From assembly GCA_947168335.1 (NCBI GenBank), contig CAMVLM010000002.1:1-64000 (forward strand): a stretch of DNA of 64,000 nt, in the 5' to 3' direction. Source of the stretch: an uncultured Butyrivibrio sp. GTDB lineage: Bacteria > Bacillota > Clostridia > Lachnospirales > Lachnospiraceae. This document shows positions 1 through 9,779 of this stretch, in pieces. The notes beneath the pieces were generated by a model. That model saw only the letters and a list, made by a program, of their open reading frames with translations. It did no database searches and was not told the origin of the DNA. A program made the translations under genes and the position numbers. How positions within the stretch are numbered: the first letter of the stretch is position 1; each line of letters opens with the position of its first letter.

Positions 1-469
1 GCCCTATACCATCTATTCCTCTCGCCATTCCGCTAATTATCTGGACACCGCATCTCGCAAGTTTCTCACCGAAAACCTTCGCTGCATATCTTCCGTATTC
101 CGAATTGTTCCTTGCCCCGATTATAGAAACCGCAGGCTTTCTTTCATCAGGCAACTCTCCTATGCTGTACAGTGCAAAGGGCGGATCAGGTATTTTTTTC
201 AGTTTCTCCGGATATTTTTCCGAACCACAGAAAGCAAAATCTATGCCTGTTTTGTAAATATACTCATAATCTCTTTCCACATCCCACATATCACGAATTC
301 TCTGAAAAGCCTGAACCTGTCTTGTATTGATGATTTTTTTGAGATCTTTTGGATTCGCATCATAAATGTCTTTGCAGCTCCCAAATTCCCTGTAAAGTCT
401 GAAAAGAGATTTGTTACCAAGTCCGGGCACAGAGTGAAGCATATATGCATACATTTCTTCTGTCATCAT
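1..469 (-). CDS. dprA: DNA-processing protein DprA (Smf), N-terminal part, cut by window edge
   Basis: The reading frame stays open to base 1, so only about the first 156 residues are present. DprA loads RecA on incoming single-stranded DNA during natural transformation. The start reads MTEEMYAYMLHSVPGLGNKS, a helix-hairpin-helix-like N-terminal domain. It continues into the Rossmann-type DprA core with SIIGARNNSEYGRYAAK and IISGMARGIDGIG, which match the family's G-S/A-R and SGxAxGID motifs. The ATG at 469-467 overlaps the comM stop (ATGA), so the two genes are translationally coupled. A second in-frame ATG follows immediately (466-464) but the coupled one is preferred. The fragment is intact as far as it goes. 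Confidence 0.9.
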   Translation of the reverse strand, partial: MMTEEMYAYMLHSVPGLGNKSLFRLYREFGSCKDIYDANPKDLKKIINTRQVQAFQRIRDMWDVERDYEYIYKTGIDFAFCGSEKYPEKLKKIPDPPFALYSIGELPDERKPAVSIIGARNNSEYGRYAAKVFGEKLARCGVQIISGMARGIDGIG

Positions 470-2085
470 GCACCTCTTTTCTTTGTCCCGTATGAGATAA
501 TCCTTACAGGACCTCCGCCGGTCTTGTTCCAGTATTTTGAATCCGTCATTCTGTAGCAGGCCGCTTCTGTCAGATGCCTTGCCATAATCCTGTCCTCTCC
601 GTCAAGATCAGCTATGGTTCTGGCAACCCTCAGAACCTTGTGATAAGCACGCGCTGACAGTTCCATGGAATTAAAAATATTTTCCATCAGCCTCTGTTCT
701 TCAATTCCGAGAACACAGTACTTTTCAATCTGTCTTGGACTCATTTCGGAATTGAACCGTATATTCTCGCCCTCAAATCTCTTCTTCTGAATTTCCATGG
801 CTTTAAGGACTCTTTTCCTGATGTCACTGCTGGATTCATTGCAGCTTGAGCTGTGGGACAGTTCATTTACATCTATCCTCACAGCCTCAACACAGATATC
901 TATTCTGTCCAGTATCGGTCCTGATATTCTCCCAAGATATCTTGCTATTTCACTTTCTGAACATCTGCATTTGTTCAGATCAGGATAGTAGCCGCACGGG
1001 CATGGATTCATTGCCCCTACCAGCAGCATATCGGCAGGATAGGCAAAGTTTCCGCCGCTTCTTGAAATATGCACAGATCTGTCCTCAAGAGGCTGTCTCA
1101 AAAGATTTAACGTATTTCTTTTGAACTCCGTCATCTCATCAAGAAAAAGGACTCCCCTGTGAGAAAGCGAGATCACTCCGGGATGCGGCACAAGCCCGCC
1201 TCCGGCAAGAGCGGATTCCGTTATGGAGTGATGCGGACTCATAAACGGTCTTTTTGTTATAAGTGATTCTCCTTTCTTCAAAAGTCCTGCAACGCTGTAG
1301 ATAGACGACACTTCAAGACTTTCCTTTTCCGTGAGAGGAGGCATGATGCCGGGAATTCTCTTTGCAATCATACTTTTTCCCGAGCCGGGTGGTCCAACGA
1401 TAAGCAGATGATGATAACCTGATACAGCTATCTCAACTGCTCTTTTTACAGCACTCTGACCGTTTATCTCAGAAAAATCCAGCCCTTTTAGATATTCTTC
1501 TGACTCACTTTCATTCAGGAACATCCTGTCCACATCTACTCTGGTAGGCGCTATCATATAATCCCTGTCTTCTTTTGGTGTCATAAGATATGCCACCACC
1601 TCTGACAGGGTATTCACCCCTACTGTTTTCATTCCTCTGACCACAGCGCCTTCTCTTGCATTATCTGCTGGCAAAATACAGGTACCGTACCCCTTTTCCC
1701 AGGCATGCGTAACCATAGGCAGAACACCGCTGACCGCCTTTATTTCACCATCAAGTCCCAGTTCTCCGATGACAATCGTATCCCTGATGGCATCCTCATC
1801 CAGTTCTCCCATGGCGCACAGTATTCCTATGGCAAGCGGCAGATCAACCGCAATTCCCGCCTTTCTGATATCAGCCGGAGAAAGATTTACGGTAACTCTC
1901 ATTGGTGGAAGCGGAAATCCTGCATTTTTCAGAGCAACCCTTACTCTGTCCGCAGCCTCTCTGACTTCACCGCTCATAAAGCCAACCATGTTGAACATTG
2001 GCAGACCATCAGCAAGATCCACTTCAACCTGCATCAGATACGGTCTTATGCCTTTTACCGCACCTGTAACAACAGTACTAAACAT
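466..2085 (-). CDS. comM: ComM/YifB family Mg-chelatase-like AAA+ ATPase
   Basis: 539 residues, the usual family length. An N-terminal S5/Lon-like ChlI domain (about 1-165) is followed by an AAA+ Mg-chelatase domain with Walker A GPPGSGKS, Walker B-type GVLFLDEM and a cysteine cluster CPCGYYPDLNKCRC. The C-terminal helical Mg-chelatase_C domain ends near residue 520. ComM is a hexameric helicase that promotes branch migration during integration of transformed DNA in Vibrio. Its adjacency to dprA fits a DNA uptake and recombination role. The start is an ATG preceded by AAAGGAG, 9 bases away. The gene overlaps dprA by 4 bases. No competence-specific control site is evident upstream. Confidence 0.93.
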   Translation of the reverse strand: MFSTVVTGAVKGIRPYLMQVEVDLADGLPMFNMVGFMSGEVREAADRVRVALKNAGFPLPPMRVTVNLSPADIRKAGIAVDLPLAIGILCAMGELDEDAIRDTIVIGELGLDGEIKAVSGVLPMVTHAWEKGYGTCILPADNAREGAVVRGMKTVGVNTLSEVVAYLMTPKEDRDYMIAPTRVDVDRMFLNESESEEYLKGLDFSEINGQSAVKRAVEIAVSGYHHLLIVGPPGSGKSMIAKRIPGIMPPLTEKESLEVSSIYSVAGLLKKGESLITKRPFMSPHHSITESALAGGGLVPHPGVISLSHRGVLFLDEMTEFKRNTLNLLRQPLEDRSVHISRSGGNFAYPADMLLVGAMNPCPCGYYPDLNKCRCSESEIARYLGRISGPILDRIDICVEAVRIDVNELSHSSSCNESSSDIRKRVLKAMEIQKKRFEGENIRFNSEMSPRQIEKYCVLGIEEQRLMENIFNSMELSARAYHKVLRVARTIADLDGEDRIMARHLTEAACYRMTDSKYWNKTGGGPVRIISYGTKKRGA

Positions 2086-2329
2086 ACTAAAAACTCCTTT
2101 CGGGAAATATCCCCAAAGGACATGCCAATACCCCGCTATTAAAACGAGAAATAAAAATTGGAATTTACGGAGAAGCTCCGTTGGAAATCTTTTCCATTAT
2201 ACCGATTTCCATACAAAAAGCAAGTGCGTGTTTCTGAAATTTCATCCAATAACTCATACATTCTTAAGCCGAAAAATATTTGATATAATAAAACCGGCAA
2301 CCATCATGAAGAATTCAGGGAGAATCATT

Positions 2330-3016
2330 ATGCTGACAGAGGATATCAGAAGTGAATTATTCGCAAACCAGGACACAAAATACAGAGAAATGCAGATAAA
2401 GATAATTCCATCAATTGCCGCAGATTCGATTATCGGAGTGAGGACTCCCATCCTCAGAAGCATGGCGAAAACTCTCTCAAAAAACGAAAACATTTCGGAA
2501 TTTTTAGATGAGCTTCCTCACAGATATTTTGAGGAAAACCAGCTCCACGCTTTCATTATTTCCGGCATAAAAGACTATGATGACTGCATGGATAAGCTGC
2601 AGATTTTTCTGCCTTATGTAGACAACTGGGCAACCTGTGATCAGATGTCTCCCAAAGTTTTCAAAAAACATAAAGCCGGGCTTCTTGAACATATCAGAGA
2701 ATGGATTTCTTCTGACAAGCCCTACACCATCCGGTTCGGAACAGGCATGCTTATGGAGCATTTTCTTGATGAGGATTTCGATCCCGTATATCCGGAAATG
2801 GTATCAGTACTTCGCTCAGACGAATACTATGTAAACATGATGATCGCCTGGTATTTTGCAACCGCTCTCGCCAAACAGTACGACGCTGTTCTGCCATTCA
2901 TCGAGGGCCAAAAGCTTGATAAATGGACCCACAATAAAGCAATACAGAAATCAGTGGAAAGTTACAGAATCACTCCCGAGCAGAAGGAATATTTAAAAAC
3001 TCTGAAAATCAGATAA
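2330..3016 (+). CDS. DNA alkylation repair protein, AlkD-like HEAT-repeat family
   Basis: 228 residues from the ATG at 2330, which has GGGAG 8 bases upstream. The open frame extends back to 1769, but that stretch lies antisense to comM and is discarded. The sequence is helical throughout with motifs of the AlkD/AlkC family, such as IGVRTPILRSMAKTL near the N-terminus and YVDNWATCDQMSPKVF in the middle. It ends with the characteristic KWTHNKAIQKSVESYRI. These proteins excise alkylated bases (3-methyladenine, 7-methylguanine) by binding DNA with HEAT-like repeats. A TATAAT at 2284-2289 could be its -10 box. It is transcribed alone, divergently from comM. Confidence 0.85.
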   Translation: MLTEDIRSELFANQDTKYREMQIKIIPSIAADSIIGVRTPILRSMAKTLSKNENISEFLDELPHRYFEENQLHAFIISGIKDYDDCMDKLQIFLPYVDNWATCDQMSPKVFKKHKAGLLEHIREWISSDKPYTIRFGTGMLMEHFLDEDFDPVYPEMVSVLRSDEYYVNMMIAWYFATALAKQYDAVLPFIEGQKLDKWTHNKAIQKSVESYRITPEQKEYLKTLKIR

Positions 3017-3049
3017 CAGTTTTTTTCGTGCAGCTTAAAATCGCACCCT

Positions 3050-3077
3050 TTGACTTTTAACCGTTTTCATATATAAT
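3050..3077 (+). promoter_or_regulatory. SigA-type promoter of pfp
   Basis: TTGACT at 3050-3055 and TATAAT at 3072-3077 are separated by 16 bases. They lie 43 bases upstream of the pfp start, between the AlkD-like gene and pfp. Confidence 0.7.
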
Positions 3078-3119
3078 CAATCGGGTATTTATAGTTTGAT
3101 TATAGAAACAGGAGAACAT

Positions 3120-4358
3120 ATGAGAAATTGCATTATCGCCCAGTCAGGCGGTCCAACTGTTGCTATCAACGCTTCTTTAGCCGGAGTAATATCAGAGAAT
3201 ATTACCGGCCATTTCTTCGATACAGTTTATGGTTCTCTAAATGGTATAACCGGTATTTTAGACGGCAGAGTCCTTAATCTTTCAGAAATCTCATCATCTC
3301 AAAATGATTTCATTGATACACTAAAAGTTACACCAGCTATGTATCTTGGTTCCTGCAGGCATAAGCTTCCTGCCATTTCAGAAAACAGTGAAGAATACAA
3401 AAAAATATTCAGTTTTTTCGATGAGTTTGAAATTGACACCTTTTTCTATATAGGCGGCAATGATTCTATGGACACGGTTCTTAAGCTCTCTGATTATGCC
3501 CGTAAGATCGGAAGTGATGTAAAAGTAATCGGAATTCCCAAGACAATAGACAATGATCTTATTGGAACCGACCATACACCCGGTTTTGGAAGTGCAGCAA
3601 AATATATTGCTTCATCCATCAGGGAGATAGCACACGACACATATATTTATCCTGTTAAATCAGTTACCATCGTAGAAGTAATGGGAAGAGATGCCGGTTG
3701 GCTTACAGCAGCTTCAGCTCTCGCACGAAACGAGTACTCTGCTGCACCTCATCTCATCTATCTTCCGGAAAAGCCTTTTGATATCGAGGCATTTATCGAA
3801 GACGTTCAGAAGCTGCTTAAGACCAATAACAGTGTTGTGGTTGCAGTTTCAGAAGGCATCCGTGATAAGGATGGCAACTATATCAGCGCTTCAGGTACAG
3901 TCACGGATAACTTCGGACACCAGCAGCTTAGCGGCGCAGGGAAAGCACTTGAGGGCATAATTGCAGACAGACTCGGAATAAAAGTACGCTCAGTTGAGGT
4001 TAATATTCTTCAGCGCTGCGCATCACACCTTGCATCTCTGACAGACCTTGACGAATCTATGGAACAGGGCAGAAAAGCCCATCTTCTTTCACAGGCCGGT
4101 GAGTCCGGGGTGATGGTGGTGCTTAAGAGAACAAGTGATGATCCTTACCTCACAGAAACCGATTGTCTTGATATTCACAAAATTGCCAACGAAGTAAAAT
4201 CAGTTCCCACTGATTGGATAAATCCCGAAGGAAATGACGTAAACGAGAAAATGCTTACCTATCTTCGTCCTCTGATAACCGGCGAACCAAAAGTCAGATA
4301 TGAAAACGGTCTTCCTGTTTACCTTAGCGTAGAGCATCTTACATCACACATTATATAA
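3120..4358 (+). CDS. pfp: Pyrophosphate-dependent 6-phosphofructokinase
   Basis: 412 residues from the ATG at 3120, with AGGAG 6 bases upstream. An in-frame ATG at 3096 lacks a ribosome binding site. The enzyme phosphorylates fructose 6-phosphate in glycolysis. The sequence has IGGNDSMDT (Asp115 where ATP-dependent enzymes carry Gly) and PKTIDNDLIG (Lys141 where ATP enzymes carry Gly). Both substitutions mark the pyrophosphate-using class, so reversible PPi-dependent catalysis is predicted rather than ATP use. Other conserved pieces are the N-terminal AQSGGPTVAINASLAG loop and EVMGRDAGWLTAASAL. It is monocistronic, with its own promoter and a terminator shared with convergent pilT. Confidence 0.92.
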   Translation: MRNCIIAQSGGPTVAINASLAGVISENITGHFFDTVYGSLNGITGILDGRVLNLSEISSSQNDFIDTLKVTPAMYLGSCRHKLPAISENSEEYKKIFSFFDEFEIDTFFYIGGNDSMDTVLKLSDYARKIGSDVKVIGIPKTIDNDLIGTDHTPGFGSAAKYIASSIREIAHDTYIYPVKSVTIVEVMGRDAGWLTAASALARNEYSAAPHLIYLPEKPFDIEAFIEDVQKLLKTNNSVVVAVSEGIRDKDGNYISASGTVTDNFGHQQLSGAGKALEGIIADRLGIKVRSVEVNILQRCASHLASLTDLDESMEQGRKAHLLSQAGESGVMVVLKRTSDDPYLTETDCLDIHKIANEVKSVPTDWINPEGNDVNEKMLTYLRPLITGEPKVRYENGLPVYLSVEHLTSHII

Positions 4359-4365
4359 AAAGCAT

Positions 4366-4387
4366 CCCCTGTTCATTTGAACAGGGG
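4366..4387. terminator. Intrinsic terminator between convergent pfp and pilT
   Basis: A 9-10 bp stem CCCCTGTTC / GAACAGGGG sits between the two stops. On the minus strand it is followed by ATGCTTTTTAT, so it is a clear terminator for pilT. On the plus strand the T-tract is weak. Confidence 0.75.
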
Positions 4388-4394
4388 GTTACTA

Positions 4395-5456
4395 TTATCT
4401 CAATATTTTTGCCTGCATTGTATCAGGATCCTGCGCATATTGCACAGCCATATCACGGGCAATCTTACCGCCCTTGCAGAGCTCCACTATAGCATCATCC
4501 ATAGTGATCATTCCCTGCTTCCTGTTGGTCTGCATTATGGTAATAAGCTGATGAGTCTTGCCCTCACGAATCATATTCCTGACTGCGCTGTTAACATGCA
4601 TGACTTCAAAAGCCGCAACTCTGGAATAACCGTCCGATGTAGGAATAAGCTGCTGGGATATAACCGCCTCCAAAACATTGGCAAGCTGTATCCTGATCTG
4701 CTGTTGCTGATGCGGCGGGAAAACATCTATAATTCTGTCCACCGTGCTGGCCGCACCTATTGTGTGCAGCGTGGACAGCACAAGATGTCCTGTCTCTGCA
4801 GCTGTAATCGCTGTACTTATGGTTTCAAGATCTCTCATTTCACCCACAAGAATTACATCCGGATCCTCACGAAGCGCCGCCCTTAATGCATTGGCATAGC
4901 TGTTGCTGTCCAGGCCGACTTCTCGCTGGTTTACAATACTTTTATTATGCTGATACAGGAACTCGATAGGATCCTCAAGGGTTATAACATGAGCCTCTCT
5001 GTTGTCATTTATCTTATCGATTATGGATGCAAGCGTAGTTGATTTACCCGAACCCGTAGGACCTGTTACAAGAACCAGTCCTCTCTGTCTCTGATAAAGA
5101 TTAATAACCGACTGAGGAATTCCAAGCGTTTCCGCGTCAGGAATCTGTGTAGCCACAAGTCTTATAGCCATGGCTACTGAACCTCTCTGTTTGAAAACGT
5201 TAAGTCTGAAACGTCCCAGTCCCATAACAGAAAAGGACATATCATGCTGTCCGTTTGCTTCAAGAAGTTCCTTCTGCTTTACACTCATTATCTCATCTGC
5301 TACAGCCTGAGTGTCGTCAGGCAGCATTCTGTTGTAGCCTTCGAGCTCAATAAGCTTGCCATTTACTCTCATCTTGGGCGGAATACCAACTGTAATATGT
5401 ACATCTGAGGCTCCCGCTGCCTTGGCAGTTTTCAGAATCTCTTCAATTTTCGACAT
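4395..5456 (-). CDS. pilT: PilT-type twitching motility / type IV pilus retraction ATPase
   Basis: 353 residues, the normal PilT length. The N-terminal PAS-like domain begins SKIEEILKTAKAAGASDVHI. The RecA-like core carries Walker A GPTGSGKSTTLASI, the Asp box and Walker B region (LREDPDVILVGEMRD) and the His box with TAAETGHLVLSTLHT. AIRNxIREGK-type helix residues (VRNMIREGKTHQL) follow. PilT hexamers depolymerise type IV pili at the inner face of the membrane. No pilin, PilB, PilC or prepilin peptidase gene is adjacent, so this copy stands alone between pfp and a glycosidase. The rest of the machine must lie elsewhere. An ATG start is preceded by a GGGGAGA-type site. Confidence 0.93.
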   Translation of the reverse strand: MSKIEEILKTAKAAGASDVHITVGIPPKMRVNGKLIELEGYNRMLPDDTQAVADEIMSVKQKELLEANGQHDMSFSVMGLGRFRLNVFKQRGSVAMAIRLVATQIPDAETLGIPQSVINLYQRQRGLVLVTGPTGSGKSTTLASIIDKINDNREAHVITLEDPIEFLYQHNKSIVNQREVGLDSNSYANALRAALREDPDVILVGEMRDLETISTAITAAETGHLVLSTLHTIGAASTVDRIIDVFPPHQQQQIRIQLANVLEAVISQQLIPTSDGYSRVAAFEVMHVNSAVRNMIREGKTHQLITIMQTNRKQGMITMDDAIVELCKGGKIARDMAVQYAQDPDTMQAKILR

Positions 5457-5578
5457 GACTATCTCCCCTCATTGAGATTTTCTTTAACAATATTTTAGCT
5501 TGTAATCATATAAAATGAAATATTTATGGTAAAATAAATCCAACATATTGAACGCGCACTAAAATTGGAGGAACAAGT

Positions 5579-6625
5579 ATGAGAAAATTTTCAGGCTTTC
5601 TTAAAGGTGTCAATCTTGGGGGATGGATATCACAGTTTGCCAAATACGACGAGAAGCACTTCGAGAGCTTCATAACCGAAGACGACATCAGATACATCTC
5701 CGAACTTGGTTTTGATCACGTTCGTGTACCTGTTGATTACAACGTCCTCGAAGATGAGGAGGGCAACATCAAAGAGAATGGTTTTGGTTATCTTCAGAAC
5801 TGTCTCGACTGGTGCAAAAAGTATTCTCTTAACATGCTCATCGATCTTCATGAATGCTATGGCTATTCGTTTGATCCTCTCAAAAAGGGCATGGATCGCA
5901 AAAAATTTTTCTATGATGACGAGCTGCAGACACGTTTTCTTAATCTCTGGAAAGAAATCGCAAAGCGTTTTGGCAATGAATCTGACCGCGTTGCTTTTGA
6001 ACCCTTGAACGAAGTAGTTCTTGAGACTGTTTCCGATGCATGGAATGAGCTTCTTAAAAAATACATCAAAACCATTCGCGAAATTTCAGCAGATACATGG
6101 ATTGTTGCAGGCGGCGTCTGCTACAACAGCGTATTAAGCGTCCCTCTTCTTGACATTCCAAAGGATGATAAGCTGGTGTACAACTTCCACTGCTATGAAC
6201 CCTTCCCTTTCACACATCAGGGTGCTTACTGGGTTGAAAACATGCCTTCCGATTTCAGAATCGATTATCCTGCAGATCTGGATACCTACAAGGAAAGAAG
6301 CAAAGTTATCGATCCCGATCTCGGCGGCGCTATCTACAAGGTTAAAGTAGATTCCCTTGGACCTGATTTCTTCGAAGTAATCTTCAAGCCCGCTCTTGAA
6401 AAGGCAGAGAAGGATAACATACCGCTTTACTGTGGTGAATATGGTGCCATTGATCTGGCAGATAACCGCAGCAAGCTTCGCTGGCTCAAGGATATCCATA
6501 CAGCTTTCGATAATCACGGAATCGGCCACGCTCTTTGGAATTACAAAGAGAAAGATTTCGGTCTTGTTGATGACAGTTTCGCAGAAATCAAAGAGGATTT
6601 CATCAAAATGATAAAAGAAGGCTAA
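5579..6625 (+). CDS. Glycoside hydrolase family 5 (endoglucanase/exo-beta-glucanase-like), cytoplasmic
   Basis: 348 residues with a GGAGG 7 bases before the ATG. It is a (beta/alpha)8 barrel with the GH5 signature: FEPLNEVV holds the acid/base Glu145, and YCGEYGAIDL holds the nucleophile Glu287. HVRVPVDYN, LIDLHECYGYS and YNFHCYEPFPF supply the expected subsite residues. There is no signal peptide, membrane anchor or carbohydrate-binding module, so it should act inside the cell on imported oligosaccharides, not on polymeric cellulose. The substrate (cello-oligosaccharides, glucan or mannan fragments) cannot be fixed from sequence. It is monocistronic and shares a terminator with convergent hemW. 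Confidence 0.87.
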   Translation: MRKFSGFLKGVNLGGWISQFAKYDEKHFESFITEDDIRYISELGFDHVRVPVDYNVLEDEEGNIKENGFGYLQNCLDWCKKYSLNMLIDLHECYGYSFDPLKKGMDRKKFFYDDELQTRFLNLWKEIAKRFGNESDRVAFEPLNEVVLETVSDAWNELLKKYIKTIREISADTWIVAGGVCYNSVLSVPLLDIPKDDKLVYNFHCYEPFPFTHQGAYWVENMPSDFRIDYPADLDTYKERSKVIDPDLGGAIYKVKVDSLGPDFFEVIFKPALEKAEKDNIPLYCGEYGAIDLADNRSKLRWLKDIHTAFDNHGIGHALWNYKEKDFGLVDDSFAEIKEDFIKMIKEG

Positions 6626-6631
6626 AATACA

Positions 6632-6663
6632 AAAAGTCGGAGGTTCATAAACCTTCGACTTTT
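6632..6663. terminator. Bidirectional terminator between GH5 gene and hemW
   Basis: Near-perfect inverted repeat with arms AAAAGTCGGAGGTT and AACCTTCGACTTTT (one G-T pair). It has A-rich and T-rich flanks in both directions. Confidence 0.85.
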
Positions 6664-6675
6664 AATTTTGAAAAA

Positions 6676-7860
6676 TCATAGCAAAAACTCAGCCATACAG
6701 TAATTACTCACATCAAGCCCCCTGTCTGTCAGTCTCAGAAATTCACCATGCCGCTCCAAAAGTTCCTCTTCCACAAGTTTAGAAATCACATTTCCATATA
6801 CATCAAAAATATCCGTTTTAAATCTTTCCTCAAATTCCCGGACAGAGACGCCGCTGACCATTCTAAGCCCCATAAACATAAATTCTTCCATCAGAGCTTT
6901 CCTGTCCAGTTCCTCAAAATCCTCTCTGACAAAAGCACCTGTTCCATCTGCTTTCATCTCAGAATTTCTTTCTGACGAGAGTGAAAGAAAATATGAAGTA
7001 TACTTTGAAAAATCAGACGTGTTGCGAAATCTTCTGCATTTCAAAAAAGAAGCAGCACCCAGTCCAAATCCTATGTATTCCCTGCATTTCCAGTATCTTA
7101 TATTGTGCAGGCACTCATATCCTTCTTTTGCATAATTTGATATTTCATATCTTTTGTAGCCATTCCCTGCAAGAATTTCTTTTGTCCTGTGATACATATT
7201 TCGTTCCGTATCTTCATCAGGTAAATGGAGCTGCCCCTTTTCATTCATGTCATAAAAAGGGGTGCCCTCTTCAATTATCAGGCTGTACGCAGATATATGC
7301 TCAAGGGGCGTATCCAGTTTAAGAATATAATCCAGATTATTCTCATACATTTCAAGTGTCTGCCCCGGAAGCGCTCCCATTAAATCCACGTTCACATTTG
7401 TAAATCCGGCCCTTCTTGCATTGTTATAACATTCTTCAAACTGCTGCCTGTTGTGGATCCTCCCAAGCATTTTAAGTTCAACATCATCAGGCGACTGCAG
7501 TCCTATACTTATACGGTTTATTCCTGCCTCTCTGTAGGCTTTCAGCGAAGAAAAATCCGCGGTGCCGGGATTACACTCAATTGTGATTTCAGCGTCTTCC
7601 GCGAGCTTATAATGCGTTTTTATCAGTTCCATTATATGCACTATATGATCACTGTCCACCGACGTAGGTGTACCGCCGCCTACGAAAACAGTATCTACAA
7701 GATACTCCTTACATTCTTTACTACAGACCTCTATCTCTTTTTTCAGAGCATCAAAATAAAGTGCCTGCCGCTCCCTCCCCTCCGGAAAGGAGAGGAAGTC
7801 GCAGTACAGACACTTACTCTTACAAAATGGTATATGGATGTAAACTCCAAGTGTTTTCAT
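6676..7860 (-). CDS. hemW: Radical SAM heme chaperone HemW
   Basis: 394 residues from the ATG at 7860-7858. The frame also has a TTG one codon earlier but the ATG is better. The radical SAM cluster motif is IHIPFCKSKCLYCDF (Cys13, Cys17, Cys20). The fourth cysteine that defines the oxidase HemN (CxxxCxxCxC) is Phe here, so this is HemW, a heme-binding chaperone, not coproporphyrinogen dehydrogenase. VFVGGGTPTSV and ISIGLQSPDDVELKMLGRIH are family motifs. The C-terminal HemN_C domain is present. Its start shares one base with the lepA stop (TGATG), which indicates coupling. hrcA-grpE-dnaK, which often follow in Clostridia, do not follow here. Confidence 0.92.
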   Translation of the reverse strand: MKTLGVYIHIPFCKSKCLYCDFLSFPEGRERQALYFDALKKEIEVCSKECKEYLVDTVFVGGGTPTSVDSDHIVHIMELIKTHYKLAEDAEITIECNPGTADFSSLKAYREAGINRISIGLQSPDDVELKMLGRIHNRQQFEECYNNARRAGFTNVNVDLMGALPGQTLEMYENNLDYILKLDTPLEHISAYSLIIEEGTPFYDMNEKGQLHLPDEDTERNMYHRTKEILAGNGYKRYEISNYAKEGYECLHNIRYWKCREYIGFGLGAASFLKCRRFRNTSDFSKYTSYFLSLSSERNSEMKADGTGAFVREDFEELDRKALMEEFMFMGLRMVSGVSVREFEERFKTDIFDVYGNVISKLVEEELLERHGEFLRLTDRGLDVSNYCMAEFLL

Positions 7861-9677
7861 CAATTACCCTCATCCAGCTTAAGGACACTTAAAAATGCCT
7901 GCTGAGGTATCTCTACGTTACCAATCTGACGCATCTTTTTCTTACCTTCCTTCTGCTTTTCAAGAAGTTTTCTCTTACGGCTGATATCACCACCGTAACA
8001 CTTGGCAAGTACGTCCTTACGCATAGCTTTGACAGTTTCCCTTGCGATAATTTTTCCACCGATTGCCGCCTGAATAGGAATCTCAAACAGGTGTCTCGGA
8101 ATTTCTCCCTTGAGCTTCTCACACATCTTGCGTCCGCGCTCATATGCACCATCCTTATGAACTATAAATGACAATGCATCCACCTGATCATGATTTATAA
8201 GTATATCAAGCTTAACAAGCTCAGACTGCTCATAGCCCTTGATCTCATAATCGAATGACGCATACCCTCTCGATCTTGATTTCAAAGCATCAAAGAAGTC
8301 ATAGATTATCTCGTTAAGAGGCAGCTCATATTTAAGTACTGCTCTTGTTGCCTCGATATATTCAGTACTGATGTACTTTCCTCGTCTTTCCTGGCAAAGC
8401 TGCATGATTGAGCCGACGTAATCAGTTGTAACCATTATCTCACCGTTTACTATAGGCTCTTCCATATATTCGATTTCAGCAGGATCAGGAAGGTTGGCAG
8501 GATTAGTCAGTTCAAATACTGTACCATCTGTCTTGTGTACCTTATAAACAACTCCGGGAGCTGTTGTAACAAGATCAAGATTATACTCTCTCTCTAATCT
8601 CTCCTGTATTACTTCAAGGTGTAACAGTCCGAGGAAGCCTGCACGGAAACCAAATCCAAGTGCCTGTGAAGTTTCAGGTTCATAGAAAAGTGAAGCATCA
8701 TTAAGCTGAAGCTTCTCAAGGGCGTCTCTGAGTTCAGGATATCTTGCAGTATCTGCCGGGTAAATACCACAGTAAACCATGGGCATTACCTTCTTATATC
8801 CGGGAAGCGCTTCATCGCAGGGATCTGATACAGATGTAACAGTATCACCAACTCTGGCATCCTGAATATTTTTAATAGACGCTGTGAAATATCCAACAGT
8901 TCCCGCACTTAACTCATCACAGGGAATAAACTGTCCGGGGCCGAAATATCCGACCTCAACAACCTCCCATGATGCACCGGAAGCCATACACTTTGCGGTC
9001 ATTCCTTTTTTAATTACACCATCGCGCACTCTCACAAAGACAATAACACCTCTGTAAGAATCATATACCGAATCGAAAATCAGCGCCTTAAGAGGAGCAG
9101 AAGAATCACCTGTAGGTGCAGGTATCTTATGAACTACAGACTCAAGCACATCCTCTATTCCTGTTCCAAGCTTGGCTGAAACAAGCGGAGCGTCATGCGC
9201 TTCGATACCTATCACATCCTCAATTTCCTCTTTCACCTCGTCAGGTCTTGCACTGGGAAGATCTATCTTATTGATAACAGGAAAAACATCAAGGTCATGA
9301 TCCAATGCAAGATATACATTTGCAAGAGTCTGAGCCTCAACACCCTGTGTTGCATCCACGACAAGAATGGCTCCGTCACATGCAGCAAGGCTTCGTGAAA
9401 CCTCATATCCGAAGTCCACGTGGCCAGGAGTATCGATCATATTAAAAACATACTCCTCGCCGTCCTTTGCTTTATATACCATTCTTACAGCCTGAGATTT
9501 GATAGTTATACCTCTCTCACGCTCTATGTCCATATTATCCAGCACCTGATTCTGCATCTCTCTGCTGGTAAGCACTCCGGTAGTCTCGATCATTCTGTCG
9601 GCAAGTGTCGACTTACCGTGATCAATATGTGCCACTATACAAAAATTTCTGATTTTACTCTGGTCAAATTCCGCCAT
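7860..9677 (-). CDS. lepA: Elongation factor 4 (LepA), back-translocating ribosomal GTPase
   Basis: 605 residues, full length. The N-terminal GTPase domain has P-loop [15 protein letters not shown]3 [12 protein letters not shown] and G4 NKIDLPSA. It is followed by EF-G-like domains II, III and V and the LepA-specific C-terminal domain with [18 protein letters not shown] and [12 protein letters not shown]. The protein binds stalled or mistranslocated ribosomes and affects initiation-stage assembly. The start is an ATG with GGAG 4 bases upstream. It is in an operon with hemW. rpsT lies upstream with a 204-base gap and its own terminator, so lepA likely has its own promoter. Confidence 0.97.
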   Translation of the reverse strand: MAEFDQSKIRNFCIVAHIDHGKSTLADRMIETTGVLTSREMQNQVLDNMDIERERGITIKSQAVRMVYKAKDGEEYVFNMIDTPGHVDFGYEVSRSLAACDGAILVVDATQGVEAQTLANVYLALDHDLDVFPVINKIDLPSARPDEVKEEIEDVIGIEAHDAPLVSAKLGTGIEDVLESVVHKIPAPTGDSSAPLKALIFDSVYDSYRGVIVFVRVRDGVIKKGMTAKCMASGASWEVVEVGYFGPGQFIPCDELSAGTVGYFTASIKNIQDARVGDTVTSVSDPCDEALPGYKKVMPMVYCGIYPADTARYPELRDALEKLQLNDASLFYEPETSQALGFGFRAGFLGLLHLEVIQERLEREYNLDLVTTAPGVVYKVHKTDGTVFELTNPANLPDPAEIEYMEEPIVNGEIMVTTDYVGSIMQLCQERRGKYISTEYIEATRAVLKYELPLNEIIYDFFDALKSRSRGYASFDYEIKGYEQSELVKLDILINHDQVDALSFIVHKDGAYERGRKMCEKLKGEIPRHLFEIPIQAAIGGKIIARETVKAMRKDVLAKCYGGDISRKRKLLEKQKEGKKKMRQIGNVEIPQQAFLSVLKLDEGN

Positions 9678-9779
9678 ATTACTCCAAAAATATAAGTATT
9701 ATTTTTCTTTACAGCCACATCATATAATACCATAGCGGCTGTTTTAAAACCATATTATAAAAATATAAGAAATAAGAAA

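Noticed and set aside
2166-2180. Small hairpin ACGGAG/CTCCGT between comM and the AlkD-like gene
   Set aside because: The genes diverge here, so no terminator is needed; six base pairs with a three-base loop and no T-run is likely chance.
1769-2329. Open frame extending the AlkD-like gene 187 codons upstream
   Set aside because: It lies antisense to comM, shows shadow-type composition, and a proper ribosome binding site precedes the ATG at 2330.
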